From contig NZ_BCYP01000020.1 in NCBI RefSeq assembly GCF_001598255.1, positions 82,219 through 146,218 on the forward strand: 64,000 nt of DNA, read 5' to 3'. Below are positions 33,876 to 42,419 of the stretch, piece by piece. Below the pieces are notes generated by a model. The model had not been told where the DNA came from. It saw nothing but the letters and a program-made list of their open reading frames with translations, and ran no database searches. The translations under genes and the position numbers were made by a program. Each line of letters begins with the position of its first letter. Position 1 is the first letter of the stretch. The DNA is from Mitsuaria chitosanitabida ATCC BAA-476 = NBRC 102408. GTDB lineage: Bacteria; Pseudomonadota; Gammaproteobacteria; Burkholderiales; Burkholderiaceae_C.

Positions 33876-33903
33876 AAGGGCGCTCCTAGGAGCGCCCTTT
33901 CTC
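33876..33903 (+). terminator. intrinsic terminator of the RRM gene
   Basis: AAGGGCGCTCC-TA-GGAGCGCCCTT followed by TCTC: an 11-bp stem with a short T-rich end. It lies between the RRM gene (+) and the convergent SDR gene (-). Confidence 0.8.
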
Positions 33904-33984
33904 ATTGGTGCCTCGACTGAACGGAGAAGCCCGATGGCATCGGCGCCATCGCCTCCACGCCTCCCGCAGGGGGCGCGAATGGGG

Positions 33985-34761
33985 TCAGGTCTCGCCCTGG
34001 CGATGCTTGCGCGGCCGGCCCGCGAGCAGCCGGTCGAAGACGGCCCCCGGCAGCAGGCGCATGGCCCGCGCCACGACCCCCATCTGCCACGGGATGAAGC
34101 GCACCCGCGCGCCCGCCTCGATCGCCTCGTAGGCCTTGCGCGCGAAGTCCTCGGGCTGCATCAGGAAGGGCATGCCGTAGCGGTTCTCGCGCGTCAGCGG
34201 CGTGTCCACATAGCCCGGCGCGATGGTCACGACTTTCACCCCGTCGGGCCGGCATTCGCCGCGCAGGCTCTCGCAGTAGCTGAACACCGCCGCCTTGCTG
34301 GAGCAGTACGCCCCATGCCCCGGCAGCCCGCGGATGCCCGCGACGCTGGCGATGCCCACCAGCGTGCCTGAGCGCCGCTCCCGCATCGCCGCGACGAAGG
34401 GGTGGAAGGTGGCCGCCAGCCCCACGTTGTTGGTGGCGTAGATGCGCTGCATCACGGCCAGGTCCTCGTAGATCGCCGTGTCCATGCCGATGCTGATGCC
34501 GGCGTTGGCGATGACGACATCCGGCAGCCCTTGCTCGGCGATGCAGCGACGACCGACGTCGACGATCTCGTCGACGTTGCTGACGTCGGCCCGATAGACG
34601 CGCCAGCGCGCGGACTCCAGCTGCTGGGACTGGGCCCAGGCGGTCAGGTCGTCGACGCGGCGCGCGACCAGGGCCAGGGACCAGCCCTCGCGGTAGTAGC
34701 GCAACGCGAGCGCCTGCCCGATGCCGCTGGAGGCACCGGTGATGTAGACGAGTCGGTTCAT
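33985..34761 (-). CDS. short-chain dehydrogenase/reductase, last gene of the envelope operon
   Basis: A 258-residue classical SDR. The cofactor fold is ITGASSGIGQALALRYYREG (about 7-26), with a catalytic Tyr-x-x-x-Lys in AYCSSKAAVFSYCESLRGE and the upstream Ser/Asn segment GTLVGIASVAGIRGLPGHG. NAG-type NANAGISIGM is present as VVIANAGISIGMD. It oxidises or reduces an unknown alcohol/ketone with NAD(P). Its ATG overlaps the lptC stop (ATGA, 34758-34761), so it is translated with lptC. An SDR in this place is unusual: lptA and lptB are expected here. Possibly it modifies a cell-surface or lipid precursor, but this is only positional. Confidence 0.83.
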   Translation of the reverse strand: MNRLVYITGASSGIGQALALRYYREGWSLALVARRVDDLTAWAQSQQLESARWRVYRADVSNVDEIVDVGRRCIAEQGLPDVVIANAGISIGMDTAIYEDLAVMQRIYATNNVGLAATFHPFVAAMRERRSGTLVGIASVAGIRGLPGHGAYCSSKAAVFSYCESLRGECRPDGVKVVTIAPGYVDTPLTRENRYGMPFLMQPEDFARKAYEAIEAGARVRFIPWQMGVVARAMRLLPGAVFDRLLAGRPRKHRQGET

Positions 34762-35477
34762 CGTTGGCGGGCGGCCGGCGCGGAAGCCGCGGGCGTGGCG
34801 GCCTTCGCGGCCGCGCCCGTCGACACCGCCCCGGGACGCGTGCTGAAGGTGGCACGACCGCCGCCACTGAAGCGCAGCTGGCCGGTCAGGTGGTTGTAGT
34901 CGAAGCTCTTGACCTGCATGTCCGCGCCCATGCCCAGCACACGGGCCGGCAGGTGCGATCGCATGATCTGCTGCTGCGGGAAGGCCGCCAGGAACTCGCC
35001 GTAGAGCTCCAGATCGGGCCGCTCGTTCGGATCGCCGCCGGGATAGCGCTTGACCTTCACCTCGCCGAGCAACTGCACCTCGCTGCCGTCGCCGTTGGAC
35101 AGGCCGCGCTGCGCGTCGGCGACCAGCAGCTCGCCCTGCTTACCGTAGGCGCGCAGCTGAGGCGCGTCGATCTCCAGCGTGTCGTTGTCCGGGTAGTGAC
35201 GCATCTCCTTGCCGATCACGCGACCCAGCAGGCGGCCGTCGCTGCTGAAGCGCTCGACCTCGAAATCGTTCATCCGGTAGTCGGGCTCGTGACGCGGCGC
35301 GGCGCGCTCGCGCGGGGCCTCCAGCTGTGGCGTGTTCTTGATGAGCCACCAGGTGAAGCCCGCCAGCAGCGCCATCAGCAGCAGCGGCACGTAGCTGGCC
35401 AGCAGCGACTGCAGCCGCCACATCAGCGGCTGGGCGCGGCGCCGGGGACCGGTCGGCGGCGGAGCGAGGGTCGCCAT
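34758..35477 (-). CDS. lptC: LPS export ABC transporter periplasmic protein LptC
   Basis: A 239-residue LptC. One N-terminal transmembrane anchor (LLASYVPLLLMALLAGFTWWL, about 25-45) is followed by a periplasmic beta-jellyroll: YRMNDFEVERFSSDGRLLGR, EIDAPQLRAYGKQGELLVAD, and DLELYGEFLAAFPQQQIMRS. LptC sits in the LptB2FGC complex and passes LPS to LptA. The C-terminal Ala/Pro-rich tail (KAATPAASAPAARQR) is longer than usual. Start overlaps the kdsC stop (ATGA, 35474-35479 region), so translation is coupled to kdsC. Confidence 0.9.
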   Translation of the reverse strand: MATLAPPPTGPRRRAQPLMWRLQSLLASYVPLLLMALLAGFTWWLIKNTPQLEAPRERAAPRHEPDYRMNDFEVERFSSDGRLLGRVIGKEMRHYPDNDTLEIDAPQLRAYGKQGELLVADAQRGLSNGDGSEVQLLGEVKVKRYPGGDPNERPDLELYGEFLAAFPQQQIMRSHLPARVLGMGADMQVKSFDYNHLTGQLRFSGGGRATFSTRPGAVSTGAAAKAATPAASAPAARQR

Positions 35478-36106
35478 CAGGCGGCGCCCCCGTCGAGCGT
35501 GACCAGGTGGCCGTGCAGCAGCGCGGCGTACTTGCCCGAGGCCATCAGCATCAGGTCGCAGAACTCGCGCGCGGCGCCGTGGCCGCCGGCGGCCTCGGTG
35601 ACGTGGTGCGCGACGGCCTTGACTTCGGCGTGGGCCTGCGCCGGGGCGCAGGCGAAGCCCGCGCGCACCATCAGCGGCAGATCGGGCCAGTCGTCGCCGA
35701 TGGCGGCGACCTCGGGCCAGTCCACGCCCAGTTCCGCGAGCAGCGGCAGCGCGGCGGCCAGCTTGTCCTTGGCGCCGTAGACCGCGTGCTTCAGGCCGAG
35801 GTCGGCGACACGGCGGCGCACCGCCGGCGAGTCACGCCCGGTGATCACGATGGGCACGATGCCGCCTTGCGCCAACAGCTTCAGGCCGTGGCCGTCGAGC
35901 GTGGCGAAGGCCTTGAACTCCTCGCCGCGCTCGCTCAGGTAGATGCGGCCGTCGGTGAGCACACCGTCGACGTCGAAGATCGCGGCCTTCAGACCCAGCG
36001 CGGGCCCCTGCGCCTTGAGCAGCAACTCGGGCGGAAAGCGCAGCGCGGGTTGGAGCTCGTTCAGCGCCATGCGCGGAGCGCCCGTGGGAAGCGTGGGAGC
36101 CGTCAT
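35477..36106 (-). CDS. kdsC: 3-deoxy-D-manno-octulosonate 8-phosphate phosphatase KdsC
   Basis: A 209-residue HAD-family phosphatase that releases Kdo from Kdo-8-phosphate for LPS inner core. The HAD motifs are present: FDVDGVLTDG (Asp45 and Asp47), the Thr motif VPIVITGRDSPAVRRR, and the C-terminal Asp pair GDDWPDLPLMVRAGF. The N-terminal 38 residues are longer than usual for KdsC. The start ATG at 36104-36106 overlaps the kdsD stop by four bases (ATGA), and the stop overlaps the lptC start. An alternative start is MALNELQ slightly downstream. Confidence 0.9.
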   Translation of the reverse strand: MTAPTLPTGAPRMALNELQPALRFPPELLLKAQGPALGLKAAIFDVDGVLTDGRIYLSERGEEFKAFATLDGHGLKLLAQGGIVPIVITGRDSPAVRRRVADLGLKHAVYGAKDKLAAALPLLAELGVDWPEVAAIGDDWPDLPLMVRAGFACAPAQAHAEVKAVAHHVTEAAGGHGAAREFCDLMLMASGKYAALLHGHLVTLDGGAA

Positions 36107-37095
36107 CAGATCACCTTCGCGCGCATCAGGTCGTTGATGCTGATCGCGCCCAGCAGGCGCTGCTCGGCGTCGACGGCCAGGACCAGCGTGATCCGCGCGG
36201 ATTCCATCAGGTCGGCCGCGTCGACGGCCAACGCGTCGGCGGAGACGGTACGCGGCTTCGGATGCATCACCTGGCCCGCGGTCAGGCCGCGCAGGTCGGT
36301 GCCGCGCTCGATCAGGCGGCGCAGGTCGCCGTCGGTGAAGATGCCGGCGACCTTGCCGTCCGCGTCCGTCAGCACCGCGCAGCCCAGGCCCTTGTCGGAC
36401 ATCACCCGCATCATGTCCAGCAGGGGCAGCTCGGCCGTCACGCGCGGCAGCGCGTCGCCGGCGCGCATCAGGTCGCGCACGTGGGTGAGCAGCTTGCGAC
36501 CCAGCGAGCCGCCCGGGTGCGAGCGGGCGAAGTCCTCGGCGCGGAAGCCGCGCGCGTCCAGCAGCGCCACGGCCAGCGCGTCGCCCAGCGCGATCTGCGC
36601 GGTGGTGCTGGCGGTCGGAGCGAGGTTCAGCGGGCAGGCCTCCTGCTCCACGCGGGAATCGAGCACGAAGTCCGCATGGCGCGCCAGCGAGGAGCTGGCG
36701 CCGCCGGTCATGCCGACCAGCTTCACGCCCAGGCGCTTGAGCACCGGGATCACGGCGTTGAGCTCGTCGCTCTCGCCGGAGTTGGACAGCGCCAGGACGA
36801 TGTCCTGCGGCGTGACCATGCCCAGGTCGCCATGGCTGGCCTCGCCGGGATGGACGAAGAACGCGGGGGTGCCGGTGGACGCGAGCGTCGCGGCGATCTT
36901 GCGACCCACATGGCCGCTCTTGCCCATGCCCATCACGACCACGCGGCCGTCGCAGGACAGGATCAGCCGCACGACCTGCTCGAAGGATTCGCCCAGGCGG
37001 GGAATCAGCGCGAGCAACGCGTCCGACTCGACCTGCAGGGCCTGGCGCGCGACGTCGAGCGCGCGGGAATGGGTGAGGGCGGCGTGGGTCGTCAT
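36106..37095 (-). CDS. kdsD: arabinose-5-phosphate isomerase KdsD
   Basis: A 329-residue isomerase interconverting ribulose-5-phosphate and arabinose-5-phosphate, the first step toward Kdo. A SIS domain comes first, with RVVVMGMGKSGHVGRKIAA and ALSNSGESDELNAVIP. Two CBS domains follow (DLMRAGDALPRVTAELPLLD; KVAGIFTDGDLRRLIERG). The last residues are SINDLMRAKVI. No ribosome-binding site is visible before ATG 37095. The histidine kinase gene ends 62 bases upstream on the same strand, so the regulator and kinase may be co-transcribed with this gene. Confidence 0.92.
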   Translation of the reverse strand: MTTHAALTHSRALDVARQALQVESDALLALIPRLGESFEQVVRLILSCDGRVVVMGMGKSGHVGRKIAATLASTGTPAFFVHPGEASHGDLGMVTPQDIVLALSNSGESDELNAVIPVLKRLGVKLVGMTGGASSSLARHADFVLDSRVEQEACPLNLAPTASTTAQIALGDALAVALLDARGFRAEDFARSHPGGSLGRKLLTHVRDLMRAGDALPRVTAELPLLDMMRVMSDKGLGCAVLTDADGKVAGIFTDGDLRRLIERGTDLRGLTAGQVMHPKPRTVSADALAVDAADLMESARITLVLAVDAEQRLLGAISINDLMRAKVI

Positions 37096-37157
37096 ACAGG
37101 GCGAAAGTGTAGCCGCCCCCTCCGAAGCGCACCGGCGCCGAGCCGGGACCGCCGGGC

Positions 37158-38465
37158 TCAGTCCGGCGCCGGTCCGAGGCGCATCGCGACGACGAATCCC
37201 TCGGTCGCCGCGGGCAGCCGCAGGTCGCCGCCGTGGGCCCGCGCGACCAGGTCCGCCATCATGAGTCCCAGGCCCATGCGACCCTCGTACTGCTGGCGCT
37301 CGAGCGCGTCGTTCAGGTCCACGCGCTGCCAGTCCGGCACGCCCTCGCCGTTGTCGGCGATCTCCAGCACCGCGCCGCCGCCGGGCAGCGCATGGCAGCG
37401 CAGCACCAGCCGCGTCGCGCGATGCCGCCAGGCGTTGTCCAGCAGGTTGATCAGCGCCGCCGCCAGAAGGTCCGGATCGGCATCGACCCAGGCTTCCTCG
37501 GGCATGTCCAGCGCCAGCCCGTCGGGCAGCGGCAGCATCGACAGCAGCTCGATCAGGTCCAGCCGCTGCCAGCGCAGGCTCATGCCGGTGCGGAACAGCG
37601 TCAGCAGGGCCGTCACGACGCGCCGCAACCGGTCGGCGGCCTCGCGGGTGCGCTGCAGCCGGCCGCGCGCCTCGGGCGGCGCCTCGCGCAGCGCCATCGC
37701 CAGTTGCGCGTCCATGCCGGCCAGCGGCGTGCGCAGCGCATGCGCGGCATGGGCGCTGAAGGCGCGCTCGTTGGCCACGCGCTGCGCCAGGCGCTGGCCC
37801 AGGTCCAGCACCGCGGCGCGGATCTCGACCAGCTCGCGGCGCTGCTGCTCGGGCAGCAGCTGCCGGCTGTCGAGCGGGTCGTACTGGGCCAGGGCCACGG
37901 TGAGCTGATCCAGCGGCTCGAGCTCCTGCCGCGCGCGGCGGTTCAGCCAGACCATGCACAGCCCGCCGACCAGCAGCGCCGAGAAGGCGCTCGCCAGACC
38001 GACACGGGTGCGGACCTCCTTCCGCTCGGCGCTGGTCTGCGCCACCATCAGCCAGCCGGGGCCGGCCGCCGTCGGCAGCGGCCGGACGTGGACGCGCCAG
38101 TCGTCGCCGTCGGTACCGTCGTCCGCCCAGTCGCTGAAGCCGGGCGGCAGCTTCCAGGCCTTGACCGGCGCCAGCGGCGAGCGGTGCAGCAGCGTGCCGT
38201 CGGGCCCCACCAGCTGCCACGCGAAATGGGTGCTGAGGTCGTCCCCGTCAGCCACTTCGGCCGGCATCGGCGCCTGCTGGCGCAGCAGTTGGCCCAGCAC
38301 CTGGGAGGACGCCTGCAGCGTCTCGTCGAGCAGTTCATCGACCTCCTCCTGCACCACCAGCCAGACGCACAGTCCGGCCAGCAGAGCCCAGAAGACCGAG
38401 ATCAGCAGCAGCTGACGCGCCAGCCGGCCGGCGATCGACGGGCGGCGCGGCGGCGCGGCGCTCAA
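37158..38465 (-). CDS. sensor histidine kinase (QseC/PmrB-like)
   Basis: A 435-residue kinase. Two N-terminal helices (LLLISVFWALLAGLCVWLVV; VGLASAFSALLVGGLCMVWL) flank a periplasmic segment of about 110 residues. The dimerisation helix has the likely phosphoacceptor His242 in FSAHAAHALRTPLAG; the residue after it is Ala where HE is commonest. ATPase motifs are ALINLLDNAWRHRATR and DNGEGVPDW and MGLGLMMADLVARAHGGDL. Start is TTG at 38465: the preceding GGAGG is ideal, and TTGA overlaps the regulator stop TGA (38462-38464), coupling the two. A longer upstream in-frame reading would lie inside the regulator gene. Confidence 0.85.
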   Translation of the reverse strand: MSAAPPRRPSIAGRLARQLLLISVFWALLAGLCVWLVVQEEVDELLDETLQASSQVLGQLLRQQAPMPAEVADGDDLSTHFAWQLVGPDGTLLHRSPLAPVKAWKLPPGFSDWADDGTDGDDWRVHVRPLPTAAGPGWLMVAQTSAERKEVRTRVGLASAFSALLVGGLCMVWLNRRARQELEPLDQLTVALAQYDPLDSRQLLPEQQRRELVEIRAAVLDLGQRLAQRVANERAFSAHAAHALRTPLAGMDAQLAMALREAPPEARGRLQRTREAADRLRRVVTALLTLFRTGMSLRWQRLDLIELLSMLPLPDGLALDMPEEAWVDADPDLLAAALINLLDNAWRHRATRLVLRCHALPGGGAVLEIADNGEGVPDWQRVDLNDALERQQYEGRMGLGLMMADLVARAHGGDLRLPAATEGFVVAMRLGPAPD

Positions 38466-39124
38466 GCCGCCTCCGCGCCGAGCCGGTAGCCCAGACCGCG
38501 GACGGTCTCGATCAGCTCGCGGCCGAGCTTGCGGCGCAGGCTGGACACGTGGACCTCCAGGGCGTTGCTCTGCACCTCGGCGTCGTCGCCGAGCACCTGC
38601 AGCTCCAGCTCCCGCTTCGGATAGAGCCGCCCGGCGCGCTGCGCCAGCGCTTCCAGCACGGCCCATTCGCGCGCGGTCAGCTCGACGGCCTGGCCCTCGC
38701 GCGTGGCGCGTTTGGCGGCGAGGTCCAGCCAGACCTCGCCGTAACGGCGCTGGGAGCTGCTCGCGCCCATGTGGCGGCGGCTGACGGCGCGCAGGCGGGC
38801 CGCGAGCTCCTCGGGGGCGAAGGGCTTGACCAGGTAGTCGTCGGCGCCGCCGTCCAGGCCCTGCAGGCGGTCGGCGAGCAGGTCGCGGGCGGTGAGCATC
38901 AGCGCCGGCGTGGGCACGCCGCGCTGCCGCAGCCCCCGCAGCCAGTCCAGGCCCGAACCGTCCGGCAGTTGCCAATCGACCAGCAGGGCGTCGAACTCCT
39001 CATGCTGCCGGGGCAGCACCTCGGACAGGCGCCGGGCCCAGGTCACGGTGTGCCCCTCCGCGCGCAGGAAATCGCTCAGGCCCTCGCCGAGCAGTTCGTC
39101 GTCTTCCAGCAGCAGCAGTCGCAT
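38462..39124 (-). CDS. OmpR-family response regulator (QseB/PmrA-like)
   Basis: A 220-residue regulator. The receiver has LLLLEDDELLGEGLSDFL, the phosphoacceptor Asp50 in DALLVDWQLPDGSGLD and Lys100 in DDYLVKPFAPEEL. The winged helix has VELTAREWAVLEALAQRAGR and VQSNALEVHVSSLRRKLG. ATG 39124 (MRLLLLEDDE) is the family start; the open frame extends upstream without domain support. It is divergent from the PAP2 phosphatase, and four CTTCAG repeats at 11-bp spacing lie in between, 157 bases from this start. Its membership in the QseB/PmrA group is by similarity of the whole; the specific signal is unknown. Confidence 0.87.
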   Translation of the reverse strand: MRLLLLEDDELLGEGLSDFLRAEGHTVTWARRLSEVLPRQHEEFDALLVDWQLPDGSGLDWLRGLRQRGVPTPALMLTARDLLADRLQGLDGGADDYLVKPFAPEELAARLRAVSRRHMGASSSQRRYGEVWLDLAAKRATREGQAVELTAREWAVLEALAQRAGRLYPKRELELQVLGDDAEVQSNALEVHVSSLRRKLGRELIETVRGLGYRLGAEAA

Positions 39125-39280
39125 GGGGGAGATCCGGGTGGGAAATGGGGGATGGGAACGGAAACGGGGGCCCGATCGGGTGACGCGGGCCGGCAACACG
39201 GGGGAAACGATAGCAGCGGTCCGGGGTCCGGACGAGACACCCGTCCCCGCGGCCGCCCGACCGGCAAGTTCCGCACCCGT

Positions 39281-39319
39281 CTTCAGCCGGGCTTCAGCTT
39301 CACTTCAGGAGACCTTCAG
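39281..39319 (+). promoter_or_regulatory. four CTTCAG repeats at 11-bp spacing, candidate regulator operator
   Basis: Perfect CTTCAG hexamers begin at 39281, 39292, 39303 and 39314: each is followed by exactly five other bases, so the period is 11, one helical turn. Dimers of OmpR/PmrA-type regulators bind direct repeats with this spacing. The array lies 25-63 bases upstream of the PAP2 start codon and between that gene and the divergent regulator gene. One spacer is itself CTTCA. Confidence 0.72.
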
Positions 39320-39343
39320 CCCCGCGGCGCCCACTGCCTCCCC

Positions 39344-40093
39344 GTGAAGAATCCGTTCTCCCGTCCTCTGGCCGCCGCCGCCGAGCTCACGCACGCGCCG
39401 GCACTTTCCTCGCTCGACGCCTCGCCCCGCTTCGGTCGCGCCCTCGCGATCGCGCTGGCGGGTTTTGTCGCGCTCCTGCTGTGGGACCTGGCCGGCTGGG
39501 ACTTGGCGGTGGTCCGGCTGTTCGGCAACGCCAACGGTTTCGCGCTGCGCGACCACTGGCTGACGGCTGGCGTGCTGCACCAGGGCGGCCGCTGGGTCGC
39601 GACCGGGATGGCCGTGATGCTGGTGGTGAACGCGATCCGCCCGCTGTGGCCGCGCCTGACCCGGCGTGAGCGCTGGGGCGCGGTGGCCCTGACCGCCGTC
39701 AGCCTGATCCTGATCCCCCTCATCAAGCACGGCAGCGCCACCAGCTGCCCCTGGGACCTGGCCGAGTTCGGCGGCACCGCCCGCTACGTCTCGCACTGGA
39801 GCTTCGGCGTGCGGGACGGCGGCCCCGGCCACTGCTTCCCGTCGGGCCATGCGAGCTCCGCCTTCGCGTTCTTCAGCCTCTTCTTCATGCTGCGCCGCGC
39901 CTATCCGGTCCAGGCGCGCCTGGCGCTGGCCGGCGTGCTGGTGATGGGCGTGCTGTACGGTGGCGCCCAGCTGGCGCGCGGCGCGCACTACCCCAGCCAC
40001 ACCCTGTGGACGGCCTGGATCTGCTGGGCCCTGGCGGTCGCGGCGGCGCCGTACTTCCGATCCCGCGACGCCGACGCGGTTACGTCGCGATAA
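39344..40093 (+). CDS. PAP2-family membrane phosphatase (lipid A phosphatase-like)
   Basis: A 249-residue polytopic membrane phosphatase. PAP2 motif 1 is degenerate: KHGSATSCPWDL, with Cys where Arg is usual in KX6RP. Motif 2 is intact, CFPSGHASSAFAFFSLFF. Motif 3 is RGAHYPSHTLWTAW. The family includes lipid A 1- or 4'-phosphatases and undecaprenyl-pyrophosphate phosphatases; the Cys variant is frequent among lipid A-type members, but the substrate here is an inference. GTG 39344 is the likely start (after CCC); no later start fits before the first helix. Adjacent regulator and operator suggest it is a target of that two-component system. The next gene starts 64 bases downstream. Confidence 0.82.
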   Translation: MKNPFSRPLAAAAELTHAPALSSLDASPRFGRALAIALAGFVALLLWDLAGWDLAVVRLFGNANGFALRDHWLTAGVLHQGGRWVATGMAVMLVVNAIRPLWPRLTRRERWGAVALTAVSLILIPLIKHGSATSCPWDLAEFGGTARYVSHWSFGVRDGGPGHCFPSGHASSAFAFFSLFFMLRRAYPVQARLALAGVLVMGVLYGGAQLARGAHYPSHTLWTAWICWALAVAAAPYFRSRDADAVTSR

Positions 40094-40156
40094 CTAGCCA
40101 CCCGTCACGATCGCTTCCCAGAATCGGCGCTCCACAACCGACTCTGGAGAGAAGCG

Positions 40157-40735
40157 ATGGGGAAGAAGCTGCTGCTGCTGGCCGGCGATTACGTCGAGGA
40201 CTACGAACTGATGGTGCCCTTCCAGGCGCTGCAGGCGGTGGGCCACCAGGTGGACGCCGTGTGTCCCGGCAAGAAGGCCGGGGACTTCGTGCTGACGGCC
40301 ATCCATGACTTCGAGGGGGCGCAGACCTACTCGGAGAAGCCGGGGCATCGCTTCACGCTGAACGCCAGCTTCGATGCGGTGAAGCCGCAGGACTACGACG
40401 GCCTCGTCATCCCCGGCGGCCGCGCGCCGGAGTACCTGCGCACCATGCCCGGCGTGCTGCCGCTGGTGCAGCACTTCTCGCAGTCCGACAAGCCCATCGC
40501 CGCGATCTGTCACGGCGCGCAGCTGCTGGCGGCGGCCGGCATCATCCGCGGCCGCAAGGTCTCGGCCTATCCGGCCTGCGCGGCGGAGGTCGAGCTCGCC
40601 GGGGCCAGCTACGCCAACATCCCCGTCGACCAGGCGGTCACGGACGGCAAGCTGGTCACCGCGCCGGCCTGGCCCGCGCATCCCGCGTGGATCGCGCAGT
40701 TCCTGCAAGTGCTGGGGACGAAGATCTCGCATTGA
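40157..40735 (+). CDS. DJ-1/PfpI-family protein
   Basis: A 192-residue DJ-1/PfpI superfamily protein. The nucleophilic cysteine is Cys118 in [16 protein letters not shown], and the family core [20 protein letters not shown] precedes it. The opening [20 protein letters not shown] gives the alpha/beta sandwich with an acidic residue (Glu14 or Glu17) near the cysteine. These proteins are annotated as chaperones/glyoxalases or deglycases; the activity is disputed. A ribosome site GGAGAG precedes ATG 40157. It is monocistronic. Confidence 0.86.
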   Translation: MGKKLLLLAGDYVEDYELMVPFQALQAVGHQVDAVCPGKKAGDFVLTAIHDFEGAQTYSEKPGHRFTLNASFDAVKPQDYDGLVIPGGRAPEYLRTMPGVLPLVQHFSQSDKPIAAICHGAQLLAAAGIIRGRKVSAYPACAAEVELAGASYANIPVDQAVTDGKLVTAPAWPAHPAWIAQFLQVLGTKISH

Positions 40736-40785
40736 CACGCCGAGGCGCAGGGCGCCGGCGCCCCGCCAGGGGGCGTCGGCCCCAT

Positions 40786-40811
40786 GAAAAAGCGGGCTCC
40801 GAGGAGCCCGC
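40786..40811 (-). terminator. intrinsic terminator of gdhA
   Basis: Minus-strand GCGGGCTCC-TCG-GAGCCCGC followed by TTTTT (40787-40791). On the plus strand the run after the stem is only TTCGTCGT, so it serves gdhA better than the DJ-1 gene. Confidence 0.75.
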
Positions 40812-40856
40812 TTCGTCGTAACCACGCGAAACCGCGGCGAACCGCGGTCCTGAGGG

Positions 40857-42128
40857 TCAGGGGTACAGACCGCGCTCTTCGCGGGCTTCCAGCACGCGCG
40901 TGCAAGCCACGGTGAAGGCCGCCGTGCGCAGCGGGATCTTGTGCTGCTCGGCCGTGTCCCAGATGCCCTTGAAGGCGCCGACCAAGATCTTGTCCAGGCG
41001 GACGTTGATCTCGTCCTCGGTCCAGAAGAAGGACGAGAAGTCCTGCACCCATTCGAAATAGGAGACCGTCACGCCACCGGCGTTAGCGATCACGTCGGGG
41101 ACGACGATGATGCCGCGGTCCGCCAGCACGGCGTCGCCGTCCGGCGTCGTCGGGCCGTTGGCGCCTTCGATGACGACGCGGGTCTGCACGCGCTTGGCGC
41201 GCTCGCCGGTGATCTGGCCTTCCAGGGCGGCCGGGATCAGGATGTCCGACTTCACGTCCCAGAAGTTCTCGTTGTCGATGCGGTCGGCGCCCTTGAAGCC
41301 GCCCACGCCGCCCGTGCGGGCCACGTGGTCCAGCAGGTCGGTCATGTCCAGGCCCTTCTCGTTCAGGATGGTGCCGGTGTGGTCCTGCACGGCCACGACG
41401 ATCGCGCCGTTGGCGGCGAACATCTTCGCGGCCACCGAGCCCACGTTGCCGAAGCCCTGCACGGCGATGCGGGCGCCTTCCATGTTCACGTTCAGGCGGC
41501 GCATCGCCTCGCGACCGACGACGAACACGCCGCGGCCGGTAGCGGCCACGCGGCCGAGCGAGCCGCCCAGCGCGATCGGCTTGCCGGTGACGACGCCGGT
41601 GGCGGTCGCGCCGACGTTCATCGAGTACGTGTCCATCATCCAGGCCATGATCTGGCCGTTGGTGTTCACGTCAGGCGCGGGGATGTCCTGGGTCGGGCCG
41701 ATGATCATGCCGATCTCGCTGGTGTAGCGGCGGGTGATCTTCTCGAGTTCCTTGATGGACACCGTCTTGGGGTCCAGGCGGATGCCGCCCTTAGCGCCGC
41801 CGTAAGGCAGGTTCACCGCGGCGTTCTTGACCGTCATCCAGGCCGACAGCGCCATCACTTCTTCCAGCGTGACGTCCGGGTGGTAGCGCACGCCGCCCTT
41901 GCCGGGGCCGCGGGTCAGCGAGTGCTGCACGCGGTAGCCCTCGTAGTGGGCGATGGTGCCGTTGTCCAGCTCGATGGGGATGTCCACGATCAGCGCGCGC
42001 TTGGGGCGGCGCAGCGTTTCCACCCAGCGTGCCAGCTTGCCCAGATACGGCTCGACGGCGTCGATCTGGGACAGGTAGGTGCCCCAGGGACTGTTGCGCG
42101 TGGGAGAAACGAAAGACAGATTGGGCAT
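40857..42128 (-). CDS. gdhA: glutamate dehydrogenase
   Basis: A 423-residue Glu/Leu/Phe/Val dehydrogenase that interconverts 2-oxoglutarate and glutamate. The substrate-binding segment is [20 protein letters not shown], and the catalytic lysine is in [20 protein letters not shown]. The dinucleotide-binding GxGxxG is [20 protein letters not shown]. The C-terminal part shows [20 protein letters not shown] and [18 protein letters not shown]. Its size is nearest to the NAD-preferring GdhA group found in betaproteobacteria; cofactor is not proven by sequence. ATG 42128 is supported by GGAGC five bases upstream. Confidence 0.93.
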   Translation of the reverse strand: MPNLSFVSPTRNSPWGTYLSQIDAVEPYLGKLARWVETLRRPKRALIVDIPIELDNGTIAHYEGYRVQHSLTRGPGKGGVRYHPDVTLEEVMALSAWMTVKNAAVNLPYGGAKGGIRLDPKTVSIKELEKITRRYTSEIGMIIGPTQDIPAPDVNTNGQIMAWMMDTYSMNVGATATGVVTGKPIALGGSLGRVAATGRGVFVVGREAMRRLNVNMEGARIAVQGFGNVGSVAAKMFAANGAIVVAVQDHTGTILNEKGLDMTDLLDHVARTGGVGGFKGADRIDNENFWDVKSDILIPAALEGQITGERAKRVQTRVVIEGANGPTTPDGDAVLADRGIIVVPDVIANAGGVTVSYFEWVQDFSSFFWTEDEINVRLDKILVGAFKGIWDTAEQHKIPLRTAAFTVACTRVLEAREERGLYP

Positions 42129-42352
42129 GAAATGCTCCGTAACTTTTCGGTGGCGCGAACGGTACCCCGAACCTCCGCCCGCCCGCCACGTCCGGCAAAG
42201 CCGAGTGCACATGCGGGCATGCGCCCGATGCATAAGGCGGGTAGTTTGCGCTTCGGGCGTGACCAAAGCCAGCCCCCTTCGGCGGCCCCTCCCATCACCC
42301 GTCGGAGCGAGGACGGCGCGGCAGACACCGCCATCCGAGCGCCCATGAACAA

Positions 42353-42370
42353 CGGACCCCGCGGGGTCCG
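42353..42370 (-). terminator. hairpin after the lipoprotein operon
   Basis: CGGACCCC / GGGGTCCG with a two-base loop. On the minus strand it is followed by TTGTTC. It lies 50 bases beyond the stop of the second lipoprotein gene (42420). Weak T-tract, so moderate support. Confidence 0.5.
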
Positions 42371-42419
42371 TCGATGGGGTGGCACAAGGCCGCTCGTGCG
42401 TGCGGTACGCAGGCCGCGA

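Noticed and set aside
33364..33877. Long opposite-strand frames over the glycine-rich tail
   Set aside because: Pure shadow of the repetitive GGN codons; low complexity Ala/His-rich translations.
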